Made by a program: the position numbers and the translations under genes
DNA from: Thiomicrospira sp. XS5
Lineage (GTDB): Bacteria > Pseudomonadota > Gammaproteobacteria > Thiomicrospirales > Thiomicrospiraceae
DNA: 64,000 nt
NCBI RefSeq assembly: GCF_001507555.1
Contig: NZ_LQBO01000001.1
Location: 1,364,001 to 1,428,000, forward strand
Reading direction: 5' to 3'
In this document: one piece after another, positions 9,686 to 18,550 of the stretch
How the letters are laid out: each line of letters starts with the position of its first letter
Position numbering within the stretch: position 1 is the first letter of the stretch
Notes under the pieces: generated by a model
What the model saw: the letters and a program-made list of their open reading frames with translations, nothing else
Database searches by the model: none
Told to the model about the DNA's origin: nothing

Positions 9686-10510
9686 ATGGTAAAAGCTCTG
9701 ACATCTGCAATGGCCGCACTTTTGGTTGTGGTTGGTTTTAGTACAACGGTTCAAGCGGCGGCACAGTCTTTGGAGCAACGGGTTGATCGGTTGGAACGTC
9801 GGGCCGACAATCCGGTGTTGATTCAGTTGAGTCGTCGTTTGGCCGAGCAGCAGCGCCAAATTCAAGAGCTTTACGGCGAAATGGATCGTTTGAAATATCA
9901 GCTGTCGCAAGCACGCGATAAGATGGCAAAGCAATATCAAGAAACCGATGAGCGCATCAGTCAGTTAGAATCGCAACCGGTTGAGCCCATTGAACCCGTT
10001 GCGGCGGTTCCGGTGGTGAGTTCGGAATCGGTTGCTTCGGCAGGCACGAAAGCCGAAGCCGCTTCCAAGGGTAGGTCGGCTGATGCTAAAGCGGCGACCA
10101 ATGTGATTCATGCGCCGACAGCGGAAGAGCAAAAGGCTTATGAAGCCGCCTTTGCACTGATTAAAAAGTCGGATTATAAATCCGCCAGTAAAGCGTTTTC
10201 GTCATTTAAAAAACAACACCCTCAGAGTGCCTTGGCCAGCAACGCTTCTTACTGGGAAGGGGAATCCGAGGTGATCCTCGGGCACGATCAAAACGCTTTG
10301 AAGGCCTTTAAAATGGTGTATGAAAAATACCCGGATTCAAGTAAAGCGCCGGATGCCATGTTACGGTCGGCGGATATGCTCCGAGAAATGGGGCAGACCA
10401 AAGAGGCCAAAGGGCTATACCAGAAACTTCTGAAAGCATTTCCAAAAGATAAAGCTTCCGGCAAAGCAGAGCAGCGTCTGAAGGATTTGAAGAGCAAATC
10501 GGGACAATAG
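9686..10510 (+). CDS. cpoB: Cell division coordinator CpoB (YbgF)
   Basis: 274 residues. CpoB links Tol-Pal function to peptidoglycan synthesis at the septum. Signal peptide (to about QAA, residue 26), then a trimerising coiled coil (LEQRVDRLERR...MDRLKYQLSQ), a Pro/Glu/Ala-rich linker, and C-terminal TPR repeats (AYEAAFALIKKSDYKSA; SNASYWEGESEVILG; APDAMLRSADML). It is the last gene of the tol-pal cluster, ten bases before queC. Confidence 0.93.
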   Translation: MVKALTSAMAALLVVVGFSTTVQAAAQSLEQRVDRLERRADNPVLIQLSRRLAEQQRQIQELYGEMDRLKYQLSQARDKMAKQYQETDERISQLESQPVEPIEPVAAVPVVSSESVASAGTKAEAASKGRSADAKAATNVIHAPTAEEQKAYEAAFALIKKSDYKSASKAFSSFKKQHPQSALASNASYWEGESEVILGHDQNALKAFKMVYEKYPDSSKAPDAMLRSADMLREMGQTKEAKGLYQKLLKAFPKDKASGKAEQRLKDLKSKSGQ

Positions 10511-10519
10511 GAAAAGATA

Positions 10520-11203
10520 GTGAAGAAAGCCATTGTATTGCTCTCCGGCGGATTGGATTCCGCCACCGTTTTGGCCATTGCACAAGCGGAAGGCTATGAA
10601 TGCCATACCATGAGTTTTGATTATGGGCAGCGGCACCGCGCCGAGTTGTTGGCGGCAGAGCGGGTGTCAAAAACCTTTGGTGCCAAAACGCATCGGTTAA
10701 TGTCGATGAACATGCGTGCCATTGGCGGGTCGGCTTTGACTGATGATGCGATTGACGTGCCGACGACCGGTGTGGAGGAAAACCAAATTCCGGTGACCTA
10801 TGTGCCGGCGCGAAACACCATTTTTCTGTCCTATGCATTAGGGTTGGCCGAAGTGGTGGATGCGGATGATATTTTTATCGGTGTTAATGCCGTGGACTAT
10901 TCCGGATACCCGGATTGCCGCCCTGAATTCATTCAAGCATTTGAAGTCATGGCGAACCTGGCCACCAAGGCTGGCGTGGAAGGCCATAAGATGCATATTC
11001 GTACTCCTTTGATTGATTTGACTAAAAGTCAGATCATCCAAGAGGGCATTCGTTTGGGCGTGGATTACAGTCAAACGGTGTCTTGTTATCAGGCGGATGA
11101 ATCGGGTGCCGCCTGTGGGGTTTGCGATTCTTGTCGTTTGCGAAAACAAGGCTTTGAAGCCGCCGGTGTCGAGGACCCGACCATCTACGTCGGTAGGGGC
11201 TAA
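10520..11203 (+). CDS. queC: 7-cyano-7-deazaguanine synthase QueC
   Basis: 227 residues, GTG start with AGGAAAAGAT upstream. QueC converts 7-carboxy-7-deazaguanine to preQ0 with ATP and ammonia in queuosine synthesis. The N-terminal PP-loop ([13 protein letters not shown]) and the C-terminal zinc-binding cysteines ([22 protein letters not shown]) are complete. It often follows the tol-pal cluster in gammaproteobacteria, as here. Confidence 0.96.
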   Translation: MKKAIVLLSGGLDSATVLAIAQAEGYECHTMSFDYGQRHRAELLAAERVSKTFGAKTHRLMSMNMRAIGGSALTDDAIDVPTTGVEENQIPVTYVPARNTIFLSYALGLAEVVDADDIFIGVNAVDYSGYPDCRPEFIQAFEVMANLATKAGVEGHKMHIRTPLIDLTKSQIIQEGIRLGVDYSQTVSCYQADESGAACGVCDSCRLRKQGFEAAGVEDPTIYVGRG

Positions 11204-11231
11204 AAAAGTTCGAAAAAAGCCTAAAAACAAC

Positions 11232-11259
11232 TTGCCAAACATCTCTCACCTTGTATAAT
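11232..11259 (+). promoter_or_regulatory. Sigma-70-like promoter of the tRNA-Lys pair
   Basis: TTGCCA (11232-11237) and TATAAT (11254-11259) are separated by 16 bases and lie 17 bases before the first tRNA. A very good match to the consensus. Confidence 0.75.
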
Positions 11260-11276
11260 ACGCCCCATTCCAGAGA

Positions 11277-11352
11277 GGGTCGTTAGCTCAGCTGGTAGAG
11301 CAGTTGGCTTTTAACCAATTGGTCGCGCGTTCGAATCGCGCACGACCCACCA
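11277..11352 (+). tRNA. tRNA-Lys (anticodon TTT), copy 1
   Basis: 76 nt with an encoded CCA. The acceptor stem GGGTCGT/ACGACCC, D-loop AGCTCAGCTGGTAGAGCA, anticodon stem-loop TTGGCTTTTAACCAA with TTT anticodon, and T-arm with GTTCGAATC are all intact. Confidence 0.97.
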
Positions 11353-11400
11353 TTTATTCAAAATGGTCTTATCTAGTTTGGAATCTTTTCATATATTTAT

Positions 11401-11476
11401 GGGTCGTTAGCTCAGCTGGTAGAGCAGTTGGCTTTTAACCAATTGGTCGCGCGTTCGAATCGCGCACGACCCACCA
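11401..11476 (+). tRNA. tRNA-Lys (anticodon TTT), copy 2
   Basis: Identical over all 76 nt to the copy 48 bases upstream, including CCA. Probably co-transcribed from the same promoter. Confidence 0.97.
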
Positions 11477-11613
11477 TTTACTTCCATATTCTTAAATCTT
11501 ATTGTCTTTTAACCTAGACGATTTTCTCGTTATCTTTTTCTATTTGTTTTGTCCGGACAGGGGTTCTTGCTAAGCTTCTATTTGCAGAAACCTGGCCTGA
11601 AAGCGTGTGATGC

Positions 11614-11623
11614 CCAGGCCTGG
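11614..11623. terminator. CCAGGCCTGG copy 4, downstream of the PanE-like gene (- strand) and the tRNAs (+)
   Basis: Exact palindrome followed on + by TGGTTTTT. It sits 30 bases after the end of the - strand oxidoreductase gene and between convergent units, so it may act on the + side. Confidence 0.6.
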
Positions 11624-11653
11624 TGGTTTTTGAAAGATATGAATAGGAGCGGG

Positions 11654-12421
11654 TTATAGGTGGTCTGCGGCAATCTGACGCAGGGTTGGGACCGCCAAGT
11701 CGAATTGGTCGGCAAAGCTCAGTGCGCGGGTCAATCGCGCTGGAGCCGAGCGGCCCATGCACTTATGCTCCAAGTCTCCGTGGATGGCTTCGTCCAAGCC
11801 GCTCATCAGCTTTTCCCGGTCTTGTTGCGAGTCCGTTAAAGCGTCCTGAATGTCCAAGACGTCTTGTGCTACAGCGTTCATGACATCGGCATGCTGATGT
11901 TTTAGTTGATCCACATTACCACCGACTTCCAAACCGGCAATATTGGTGGTCAAGATATAAAGGTTTTTGCGAACCAGCTCGTACAGCAGTTCGCGCTCGC
12001 TGTCGAGTTGAACGCAGGGTAAGTCCACTTGCGAGAGCGCATTGAAAACCAGTTTGCTGTTAGGCCCGAAAACCGGTGATGGCAACACGACTTTACTGTC
12101 CATGCCTTTTTTCTTCTCAAACCAAACAGAGATAACGGTCGGATTTTGGAGGGCCGATTCCGCCCAGTCTCGTGGGAGCAGTTCGTTTTGCAGTAAAATC
12201 ACCTTGTCGGCCCACTTGGCCGGACAGTCTTGAATGGCTTGGTGAATGTCGGCTTCGCCAACGGCGATTAAAACGGCTTCCGGTTCCGGGATCTCCTCAG
12301 CCATTTCGTGCATATTTTGATTGCGCATGACGCCTTGAACGGGGTATCCGAGCCTTAAAAAGCCACGAGCGAAGACACTGCCCAGCTCGCCTAGGCCGAC
12401 GACAACAATGGTTTTTTTCAT
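11654..12421 (-). CDS. PanE/ApbA-like NAD(P)-binding oxidoreductase of unknown substrate
   Basis: 255 residues. The N-terminus is a Rossmann dinucleotide site, IVVVGLGELGSVFARGFLRLGY, and the next strand ends AVLIAVGEAD. The overall layout resembles ketopantoate reductase-like proteins (Rossmann domain to about residue 140, then a helical C-terminal domain). The usual ketopantoate reductase catalytic Lys/Glu pair cannot be assigned with confidence, so the substrate is unknown. AGGAAACCTA precedes the ATG. It stands alone, convergent with the tRNA genes and divergent from the gene at 12598. Confidence 0.65.
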   Translation of the reverse strand: MKKTIVVVGLGELGSVFARGFLRLGYPVQGVMRNQNMHEMAEEIPEPEAVLIAVGEADIHQAIQDCPAKWADKVILLQNELLPRDWAESALQNPTVISVWFEKKKGMDSKVVLPSPVFGPNSKLVFNALSQVDLPCVQLDSERELLYELVRKNLYILTTNIAGLEVGGNVDQLKHQHADVMNAVAQDVLDIQDALTDSQQDREKLMSGLDEAIHGDLEHKCMGRSAPARLTRALSFADQFDLAVPTLRQIAADHL

Positions 12422-12597
12422 TAGGTTTCCTTTATTTTACTAACGTTTTCAATCTTTTCCATTGCTCTGAAAAGAGACGGTTTGAATGGGGTAGATTGTA
12501 ACTGAAAAACTTTTCGGATTCATATCGTAAAGTTTTTAAAATATGGGGCAGAATGCATTAAAATAGTGCAAAGTAAATGGTACCTTGAGGAATGGAA

Positions 12598-12861
12598 ATG
12601 CAATCGCAAAAAGCAAAATTTACCTGGCACTATTACGCGATGGCCTTTGGGGTTTTGATGGCGTTGCTCGGGATGACCTTGTCGGCTTGGGGCGCGGTAG
12701 CGAGTGCGTTGGGATTCAGTATCATTTCGCATCCGGCCTTGCCGTTTAAAGGGCTGACGCGTTTTATTTTTCTGATGTTGTTCGTCGTGTTTTATATTTT
12801 GGGATTTCCGGATGCCTCTGTGGTGCAGGAAATGATGGCAACGGACATTTCAAAGGCGTAA
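12598..12861 (+). CDS. Small hypothetical membrane protein next to a DtxR-type regulator
   Basis: 87 residues from the ATG at 12598 (GAGG seven bases upstream; an ATG two codons earlier is less well spaced). Two to three hydrophobic stretches are visible, around residues 12-40 and 52-72. No family recognised. It ends four bases before the DtxR-family gene, so the two probably form one operon, which hints at a metal-linked role; that is inference only. Confidence 0.6.
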   Translation: MQSQKAKFTWHYYAMAFGVLMALLGMTLSAWGAVASALGFSIISHPALPFKGLTRFIFLMLFVVFYILGFPDASVVQEMMATDISKA

Positions 12862-12864
12862 ACA

Positions 12865-13521
12865 ATGGCCAGCAAGGCACTTGAAGATTACCTGAAAATC
12901 ATCTACAAGCTTGAAGAGGCGAATGAGACCGATAAAGGGGTGAGCACCTCGGCGATTGCGGAGCGTTTGGCGATTTCACAAGCTTCGGTTTCCAATATGC
13001 TCAAAAAGCTGGCGGATAAGCAACTGATTCGTTACGAGCCTTATTATGGGGTGAGTTTATCCGCAGCGGGGCGTAAAGTCGCGTTAAGCATGATTCGCAA
13101 ACATCGCATTTTGGAATTATTTCTGGTGGAGCGTCTGGGCTACCAATGGGATGAAGTGGATGAAGAGGCGGAAGTCCTGGAGCACGCCATTTCCGATAAA
13201 CTAACCAATCGCATGTGGGAAGAACTCGGCCGCCCGACGGAAGACCCGCACGGTTCGCCGATTCCAGACGAATCCGGTGAAATGGTGGAGCAAACTGCAA
13301 CGCGTCTGGCGGACTGCGAAGTCGAAACAAACCTGGAAGTGGTTCGTATCCAGAACCGTTCGCCGGAAGAGCTGCGTTATTTGTTTTCAATCGGGCTGGT
13401 GAAAGGCGCAAAGGTGCGCATCCAGCAAAAAGCACCATTCAACGGCCCCATCTCCATCGATGTGGCTGGGGCACAACACCCGCTGGACTATCGTCTGGCC
13501 GAATCTATTTTTGTCGCTTAA
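12865..13521 (+). CDS. DtxR/MntR-family metal-dependent transcriptional regulator
   Basis: 218 residues. The N-terminal winged helix (EDYLKIIYKLEE; STSAIAERLAISQASVSNMLKKL) is typical of DtxR/IdeR/MntR repressors. A dimerisation/metal-binding region follows (RKHRILELFLVERLGYQWDEVDEEAEVLEHAIS; GRPTEDPHGSPIPD), and the C-terminus is an SH3/FeoA-like domain (VKGAKVRIQQKAPFNGPISI). Such proteins sense Fe(II) or Mn(II). The metal cannot be decided here. Located between a small membrane protein and ntrB. Confidence 0.88.
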   Translation: MASKALEDYLKIIYKLEEANETDKGVSTSAIAERLAISQASVSNMLKKLADKQLIRYEPYYGVSLSAAGRKVALSMIRKHRILELFLVERLGYQWDEVDEEAEVLEHAISDKLTNRMWEELGRPTEDPHGSPIPDESGEMVEQTATRLADCEVETNLEVVRIQNRSPEELRYLFSIGLVKGAKVRIQQKAPFNGPISIDVAGAQHPLDYRLAESIFVA

Positions 13522-13542
13522 TGCGATGAGGAGCCATAAATC

Positions 13543-14640
13543 ATGACGCAGCCGATTAAGCAAAACGTTAACCAGGTTGAAATTCTGGCGGGTTTGACCA
13601 CGGCCGTGGTCTGGATCGATAAGAACGAAAACATTGGCTTTATTAATCTGGCCGGAGCCGAGTTGTTGCAGCTTAGTGCCCAGCGGGTCATTGGCATGAA
13701 CTGGCGGTATATTTTGCCACGCTTACTGGATGATATCCATGCCTGTGGTACGGGGCGTTTGACGATCCATGAATACACGATTCGTTTGCCGGACGCTCAA
13801 AAAATTCACGTGACCTGCACCATTTCTTATTACGAAATGGATGGCGAAGACGGCTGGCTAATCGAACTTTATAACACCGAGCGTCATCACCGAATTGCTG
13901 AAGAAGACGAACGTTGGCACCAGTATGAAGCCGGAAATTTGTTGGTACGAACCCTGGCGCATGAAATCAAAAATCCGCTGGCCGGTATCTACGGCTCGAC
14001 TCAATTGTTGCAAAAACGTTTTCCGGACAATGATAAAGCGGATCAGTTTTTGGAAGTGATTCTGCGTGAGGTGAAGCGACTGCAAAACCTGGTGGATCGT
14101 ATGCTGGGCCCGCGTGGCGATTCGGATAAAGAGCCGCACAATATTCATGAGTTGATTGGCTACGTTGTTGATGTGGTACGGGGCGAAAAGCCGGATAACG
14201 TTTTTATTAAGTTGGATTATGACCCGAGTATCCCGGAAATTTCAATGGATTTTGAAGCGATGGTGCAGGCTTTGTTGAACTTGGTGAAAAATGCCATTCA
14301 AGCGATGGAAAAACATGGCGGCATTATAACGTTGAAAACCCGCGTTGAATCCAAGTTCACGCTGGGCACCAAAACCTACCCGCTGGTGGCGGTCATCAGT
14401 GTGATGGACGAGGGGGAGGGGATTGCGCCGGATGTGTTTGATTCCATCTTCTACCCGATGGTGAGCAGCAAAAAAAGCGGTTCCGGCCTCGGTTTGTCGG
14501 TGTCGCAGAACATTGTGCGTAAGCACGGCGGTTTGATTGTGGCGCAAAGTGAGCCGGGCAATACCGTGTTTAATATTTATTTACCGTTCGACCATAACCG
14601 AAATGAAACTCAACGGTTACTGCGCAAAGAACGGTCTTAA
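13543..14640 (+). CDS. ntrB: Nitrogen regulation sensor histidine kinase NtrB
   Basis: 365 residues without transmembrane segments, as expected for NtrB/GlnL. An N-terminal PAS domain (about 10-125) precedes the phosphoacceptor motif RTLAHEIKNPLAGI (His near residue 140) and an ATPase domain with N-box LLNLVKNAIQAM and G-boxes DEGEGIAPDV and GSGLGLSVS. It controls NtrC phosphorylation in response to PII. ntrC lies 75 bases downstream and a PII gene 2.8 kb away. Confidence 0.92.
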   Translation: MTQPIKQNVNQVEILAGLTTAVVWIDKNENIGFINLAGAELLQLSAQRVIGMNWRYILPRLLDDIHACGTGRLTIHEYTIRLPDAQKIHVTCTISYYEMDGEDGWLIELYNTERHHRIAEEDERWHQYEAGNLLVRTLAHEIKNPLAGIYGSTQLLQKRFPDNDKADQFLEVILREVKRLQNLVDRMLGPRGDSDKEPHNIHELIGYVVDVVRGEKPDNVFIKLDYDPSIPEISMDFEAMVQALLNLVKNAIQAMEKHGGIITLKTRVESKFTLGTKTYPLVAVISVMDEGEGIAPDVFDSIFYPMVSSKKSGSGLGLSVSQNIVRKHGGLIVAQSEPGNTVFNIYLPFDHNRNETQRLLRKERS

Positions 14641-14715
14641 CACTTTTAACAGAATTTAAGCAAAGCGGCTTGAGTGAATCATAAACAAGCAAGCATGAGT
14701 TGATAGGAAAACGGC

Positions 14716-16167
14716 ATGGAACAAGAAACAAACGGAAATCATTCGGACCCAGTTGTTTGGATCGTGGATGACGATGCCTCCATTCGATGGGTTTTAACGG
14801 AGTCCCTTGAAGACAGGCCTTATATCATTCGAGCATTCGATTCGGCATTTGAAGCCCTTCGACACTTGCATGATGAACGCCCGACCGTGGTGATTTCGGA
14901 TGTGCGTATGCCGGGGATGGATGGCTTGGAATTCATGGAAGCCATTCACGAACAGGATAAAGACATTCCGGTCATTATCATGACGGCGCACGCCGACTTG
15001 GATACCGCAGTGAAATCCTTCCAAAGTCGCGCTTTCGAATACCTGCCGAAACCATTTGATATTGATGATGCCTTGATGATTATCGACCGGGCGGTGAAGC
15101 GCCAGATGTCGGGCGGGAAGCGGGTTCGCAAATCCAAGCAAGCGAAGCAGCCGCTGAATATTATCGGTTCGGCTCCGTCCATGCAGGAAGTGTTCCGAAT
15201 TTTGGGGCGTGTGTCACAGTTGGATGTGACGGTCTTGATTACCGGGGAAACCGGGACGGGGAAAGAGCTGGTCGCACGCGCGCTGTATGAATTGAGCGGC
15301 CGTTCCAATCGCCCGTTTGTGGCGATCAACACCGCGGCGATTCCACGTGATTTGTTGGAATCGGAGTTGTTCGGGCATGAAAAAGGGGCTTTTACCGGCG
15401 CCCACACGCAGCGCATGGGGCGCTTTGAAGAAGCCAATGGCGGTACGCTGTTTCTAGATGAAATCGGTGATATGCCGGTGGATTTGCAGACCCGTTTATT
15501 GCGGGTTCTGAATGACGGCACCTTTTATCGCGTTGGCGGGAAAACCCCGATCAAAACCGATGTGCGCATTGTCGCCGCCACCCACCAAAACATGCAGGAG
15601 CTGGTCAAACAAGGGCGGTTCCGTGAAGATTTGCTGTATCGTTTGAACGTGATTCGAATCAAGGTGCCGGCCCTGCGCGAACGCCGCGAAGATATTTTGC
15701 CGATTGTGCGTTATTACTTGACCGAGGAAGCCAAAACCTATGGCCTGGAAGAAAAACGTTTAAGCAAGCCCGTCGAGAAGTATCTGGCGGAACTGCCTTG
15801 GCCGGGGAACGTGCGCCAAATCCGCAGTTTGTGTACCTGGCTGACCATTATGGCGCCGGATAAAACCGTGTATATGGAAGACTTGCCATTGGAACTGCAA
15901 AACGACTCCGAGCCGATGAGTGGCGTGGAAGGCGGGTCCGGTGATGTTTCGGAAGACTGGGAAACGCCGTTGCGTCTCTGGGCGAAAAACTTCCTCAATG
16001 CCGGTCAGACCGAATTGCACACCGAAGCGGAGAAGATTTTCGAGAAAGCGTTGATTGAAGTGGCGATGAAGCACAGTATGAATCACCGCCAGAAAGCCGC
16101 GCAGTTGCTTGGCTGGGGGCGGAACACCTTGACGCGTAAAACCCAGGCATTGGGCCTGGATGAGTAA
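14716..16167 (+). CDS. ntrC: Nitrogen regulation response regulator NtrC
   Basis: 483 residues. Receiver domain with phosphoacceptor Asp in VVISDVRMPGMDG, a sigma-54 AAA+ domain with Walker A GETGTGKE, the sigma-54 contact loop GAFTGA, Walker B LFLDEIGDMP, and a Fis-type C-terminal helix-turn-helix (HRQKAAQLLGWGRNTLTRK). It activates sigma-54 promoters of nitrogen-assimilation genes. Pairs with the adjacent ntrB. Confidence 0.94.
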   Translation: MEQETNGNHSDPVVWIVDDDASIRWVLTESLEDRPYIIRAFDSAFEALRHLHDERPTVVISDVRMPGMDGLEFMEAIHEQDKDIPVIIMTAHADLDTAVKSFQSRAFEYLPKPFDIDDALMIIDRAVKRQMSGGKRVRKSKQAKQPLNIIGSAPSMQEVFRILGRVSQLDVTVLITGETGTGKELVARALYELSGRSNRPFVAINTAAIPRDLLESELFGHEKGAFTGAHTQRMGRFEEANGGTLFLDEIGDMPVDLQTRLLRVLNDGTFYRVGGKTPIKTDVRIVAATHQNMQELVKQGRFREDLLYRLNVIRIKVPALRERREDILPIVRYYLTEEAKTYGLEEKRLSKPVEKYLAELPWPGNVRQIRSLCTWLTIMAPDKTVYMEDLPLELQNDSEPMSGVEGGSGDVSEDWETPLRLWAKNFLNAGQTELHTEAEKIFEKALIEVAMKHSMNHRQKAAQLLGWGRNTLTRKTQALGLDE

Positions 16168-16203
16168 GCCGAACGGCGACTATTCATTTGGGGGACACCC
16201 CGG

Positions 16204-17001
16204 ATGCTGAAAGAGTTTTTCCAGTTTTACACCTCGCCGTCGTCGCGCTTGGCGCGCAAAATGGGTTTTTTGCATGAAGCCATTGCCATGTCGGCGCGTC
16301 ATCAACGCTGTCAGTCGACCTGGCAACCGCATTTCGAGCAATGTCAGGCCGCCATCCGTCAAGCGGTGGCGGAATGCACTTCCTTTCGGCACATCGTCGT
16401 CCTCGGCGCCGGTTCGTTGAATGACATCCCATTATCCTTTTTAAGCCAAACATTCGATTCCGTGACCTTGGTGGACATGGTGTTTTTGAAGCCAGCCCGT
16501 CGCCAGGCGGCCGAGTACGATAATGTGACCTTATTGGACGCCGATGTCAGTGGTTGTTTGGAAAAGGTCGAACAGGGTGATAGCGCTGCGGAGCCGCCGA
16601 GTTTGCCGGGCATAGAACCGGAAAAGGTCGATTGCGTGGTGTCGTTAAATCTGGCCACGCAATTACCGTTGATTCCGGTCCGTTGGCTGATGGATCGGTT
16701 TGGTTTATCGGAAAACAAGGCCGATGCGTTTGGTAAGGCGCTGATTCAGGCCCATTTGACGTATTTGAACCGGTTTGGCGGTGTGAAGTGTTTGATTGCC
16801 GATCGGGAAATGCGGGAATATGACCGCAGCGGTCGTTTAACCGATCAGTTGGATCCGGCCTGGGATGTGCCGTTACCGGCGTATGAGCTCGCTTGGGACT
16901 GGGAGGTCATTCCGTTTGGTGAATCCAGTGAGAATGCCGCGCGTTGCCAAACAAACCGAGTGGGCGTATCCATTTGGTCGTCGAGCGTGGAAGGGGTTTA
17001 G
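16204..17001 (+). CDS. Conserved-looking protein with a methyltransferase-like fold, ntr-linked
   Basis: 265 residues, start after GGGGGACACCCC. The segment HIVVLGAGSLNDIPLSFLSQTFDSV followed by LVDMVF resembles the glycine-rich loop and acidic strand end of a Rossmann SAM-binding site, and CVVSLNLATQLPLIP would be the following strand. Full methyltransferase signatures are not evident. It is 36 bases after ntrC and ends in its own strong terminator, so it is probably the last gene of the ntrBC operon. Function unknown. Confidence 0.6.
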   Translation: MLKEFFQFYTSPSSRLARKMGFLHEAIAMSARHQRCQSTWQPHFEQCQAAIRQAVAECTSFRHIVVLGAGSLNDIPLSFLSQTFDSVTLVDMVFLKPARRQAAEYDNVTLLDADVSGCLEKVEQGDSAAEPPSLPGIEPEKVDCVVSLNLATQLPLIPVRWLMDRFGLSENKADAFGKALIQAHLTYLNRFGGVKCLIADREMREYDRSGRLTDQLDPAWDVPLPAYELAWDWEVIPFGESSENAARCQTNRVGVSIWSSSVEGV

Positions 17002-17013
17002 AAGGTGCGGATA

Positions 17014-17042
17014 CAAAAAAACGACCAGGCCTGGTCGTTTTT
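17014..17042. terminator. Bidirectional terminator built on CCAGGCCTGG (copy 5)
   Basis: ACGACCAGGCCTGGTCGT (17021-17038) is flanked by A7 on the left and T6 on the right, so it can terminate both the ntrC operon on + and the PII gene on -. The exact palindrome is at 17025-17034. Confidence 0.9.
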
Positions 17043-17065
17043 TGAAAGGCGAGAGGGAGAAGCGT

Positions 17066-17434
<369 letters not shown>

Positions 17435-17533
17435 TTATTTATTATTGCAGAGCAAAAGCGTGAGCCTTGTCCTAATGTATGTAACGCATTGAACGTTTTC
17501 ACGATTTGAGTCTTCTCAGGACGGCCGTTAGGC

Positions 17534-18424
17534 CTAAGGCGTATTTTCCTGCGCTGAAAAATTATCTTCTGCATATTGTGCCAGCATTTGGCCCATTTGA
17601 ATAGGGGTATTTTCCGCTATTTGTCCCAGGCCTGGCATTTTGCCTTCCGGGGCCAGCAGAATAACCGTGGAACCCATATTGAAACGACCAATCTCCTGGC
17701 CTTTGCTAAAGTGTTGTTCGTCGTTTTGGTAGTCCCAATGTTGCAGGGTCGGCAAATAATCCGGGGTGATTTTGCCCTGCCAGACGGTTTCCATGCTGCC
17801 GACGAAAATGGCGCCGACCATGATCAGGCAGAAGGGGCCCTGTTCGTTTTCGAAGCGGATCACCAAACGTTCGTTACGGGCGAAGAGGCCGTCGACATTG
17901 CGCACCGTTGCCGGGTTGACGGCAAACAGGTCACCGGGCACGTACGTCATGGACAGCAGTTTGCCGTTGGCCGGCATGTGAATGCGGTGGTAATCCTGTG
18001 GGGACAGGTAGATGACACAGCTGTCGCCATTGGTGTAGGTTTTGGCGTATTCGATGTCGCCGCCCAGTAAAGCTTCCAAAGAGTAGTCATGGCATTTGGC
18101 TTGAATTAGATTATGGCCCCGGATGGCTTGTGACTGGCTGACAACGCCGTCCACCGGGCTACACCAGGCCTGGTCGTTTCCGTCAATCGGGCGCAATTCG
18201 GGTTTCAAGGCGCGGGTGAAAAAGGCGTTGAAATGCGGGTAGTTCTCGAAGTCCTCGTCTTCCGCTTCGGAGACGTCGATTTTATAGGCTTTGGTCATCA
18301 ATTTGATGGTGGTGCTCTTAACCCAAGGCTGGCGGATGTGCATAAACCAGTGCATGCCCTTCGACAGCAGTTTCTGGGGCAGAACGTATTGGGGGACGAC
18401 CTTAAAAAAATCGGTAAATCGCAT
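17534..18424 (-). CDS. psd: Phosphatidylserine decarboxylase proenzyme
   Basis: 296 residues. Psd makes phosphatidylethanolamine and cleaves itself at a conserved Gly-Ser bond to form a pyruvoyl group. The processing motif GST is seen in [11 protein letters not shown] near residue 254. Other family motifs are [27 protein letters not shown] and [13 protein letters not shown]. The gene contains two CCAGGCCTGG repeats. The start ATG has only a distant AGG. Structured element B lies just upstream in the same orientation. Confidence 0.95.
   Translation of the reverse strand: MRFTDFFKVVPQYVLPQKLLSKGMHWFMHIRQPWVKSTTIKLMTKAYKIDVSEAEDEDFENYPHFNAFFTRALKPELRPIDGNDQAWCSPVDGVVSQSQAIRGHNLIQAKCHDYSLEALLGGDIEYAKTYTNGDSCVIYLSPQDYHRIHMPANGKLLSMTYVPGDLFAVNPATVRNVDGLFARNERLVIRFENEQGPFCLIMVGAIFVGSMETVWQGKITPDYLPTLQHWDYQNDEQHFSKGQEIGRFNMGSTVILLAPEGKMPGLGQIAENTPIQMGQMLAQYAEDNFSAQENTP
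17626..17635. repeat. CCAGGCCTGG palindrome copy 6 (inside psd)
   Basis: Exact copy, read on the - strand as Pro-Gly-Leu in MPGLGQ. Confidence 0.9.
18164..18173. repeat. CCAGGCCTGG palindrome copy 7 (inside psd)
   Basis: Exact copy in a different phase from most intragenic copies; read on - as Gln-Ala-Trp in NDQAWCS. Confidence 0.9.
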
Positions 18425-18550
18425 TCGGGGAAACCTGTCTCGTATTCAAAATGGTGAACGGCTGCTTGCGGTGCCCAGCCTTTGACGGAAGCCAGCAGCG
18501 GAGCGGGTTTGCCTGTGAAAATAAATTCGCTGACAAATGCAAAGAGCATT

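Noticed and set aside
18298-18549. 83-codon minus-strand frame starting after element B
   Set aside because: Not annotated as a gene because it overlaps the psd start out of frame and its Cys/Arg/Pro-rich end looks non-coding. Its strong ribosome site is reported as a finding instead.
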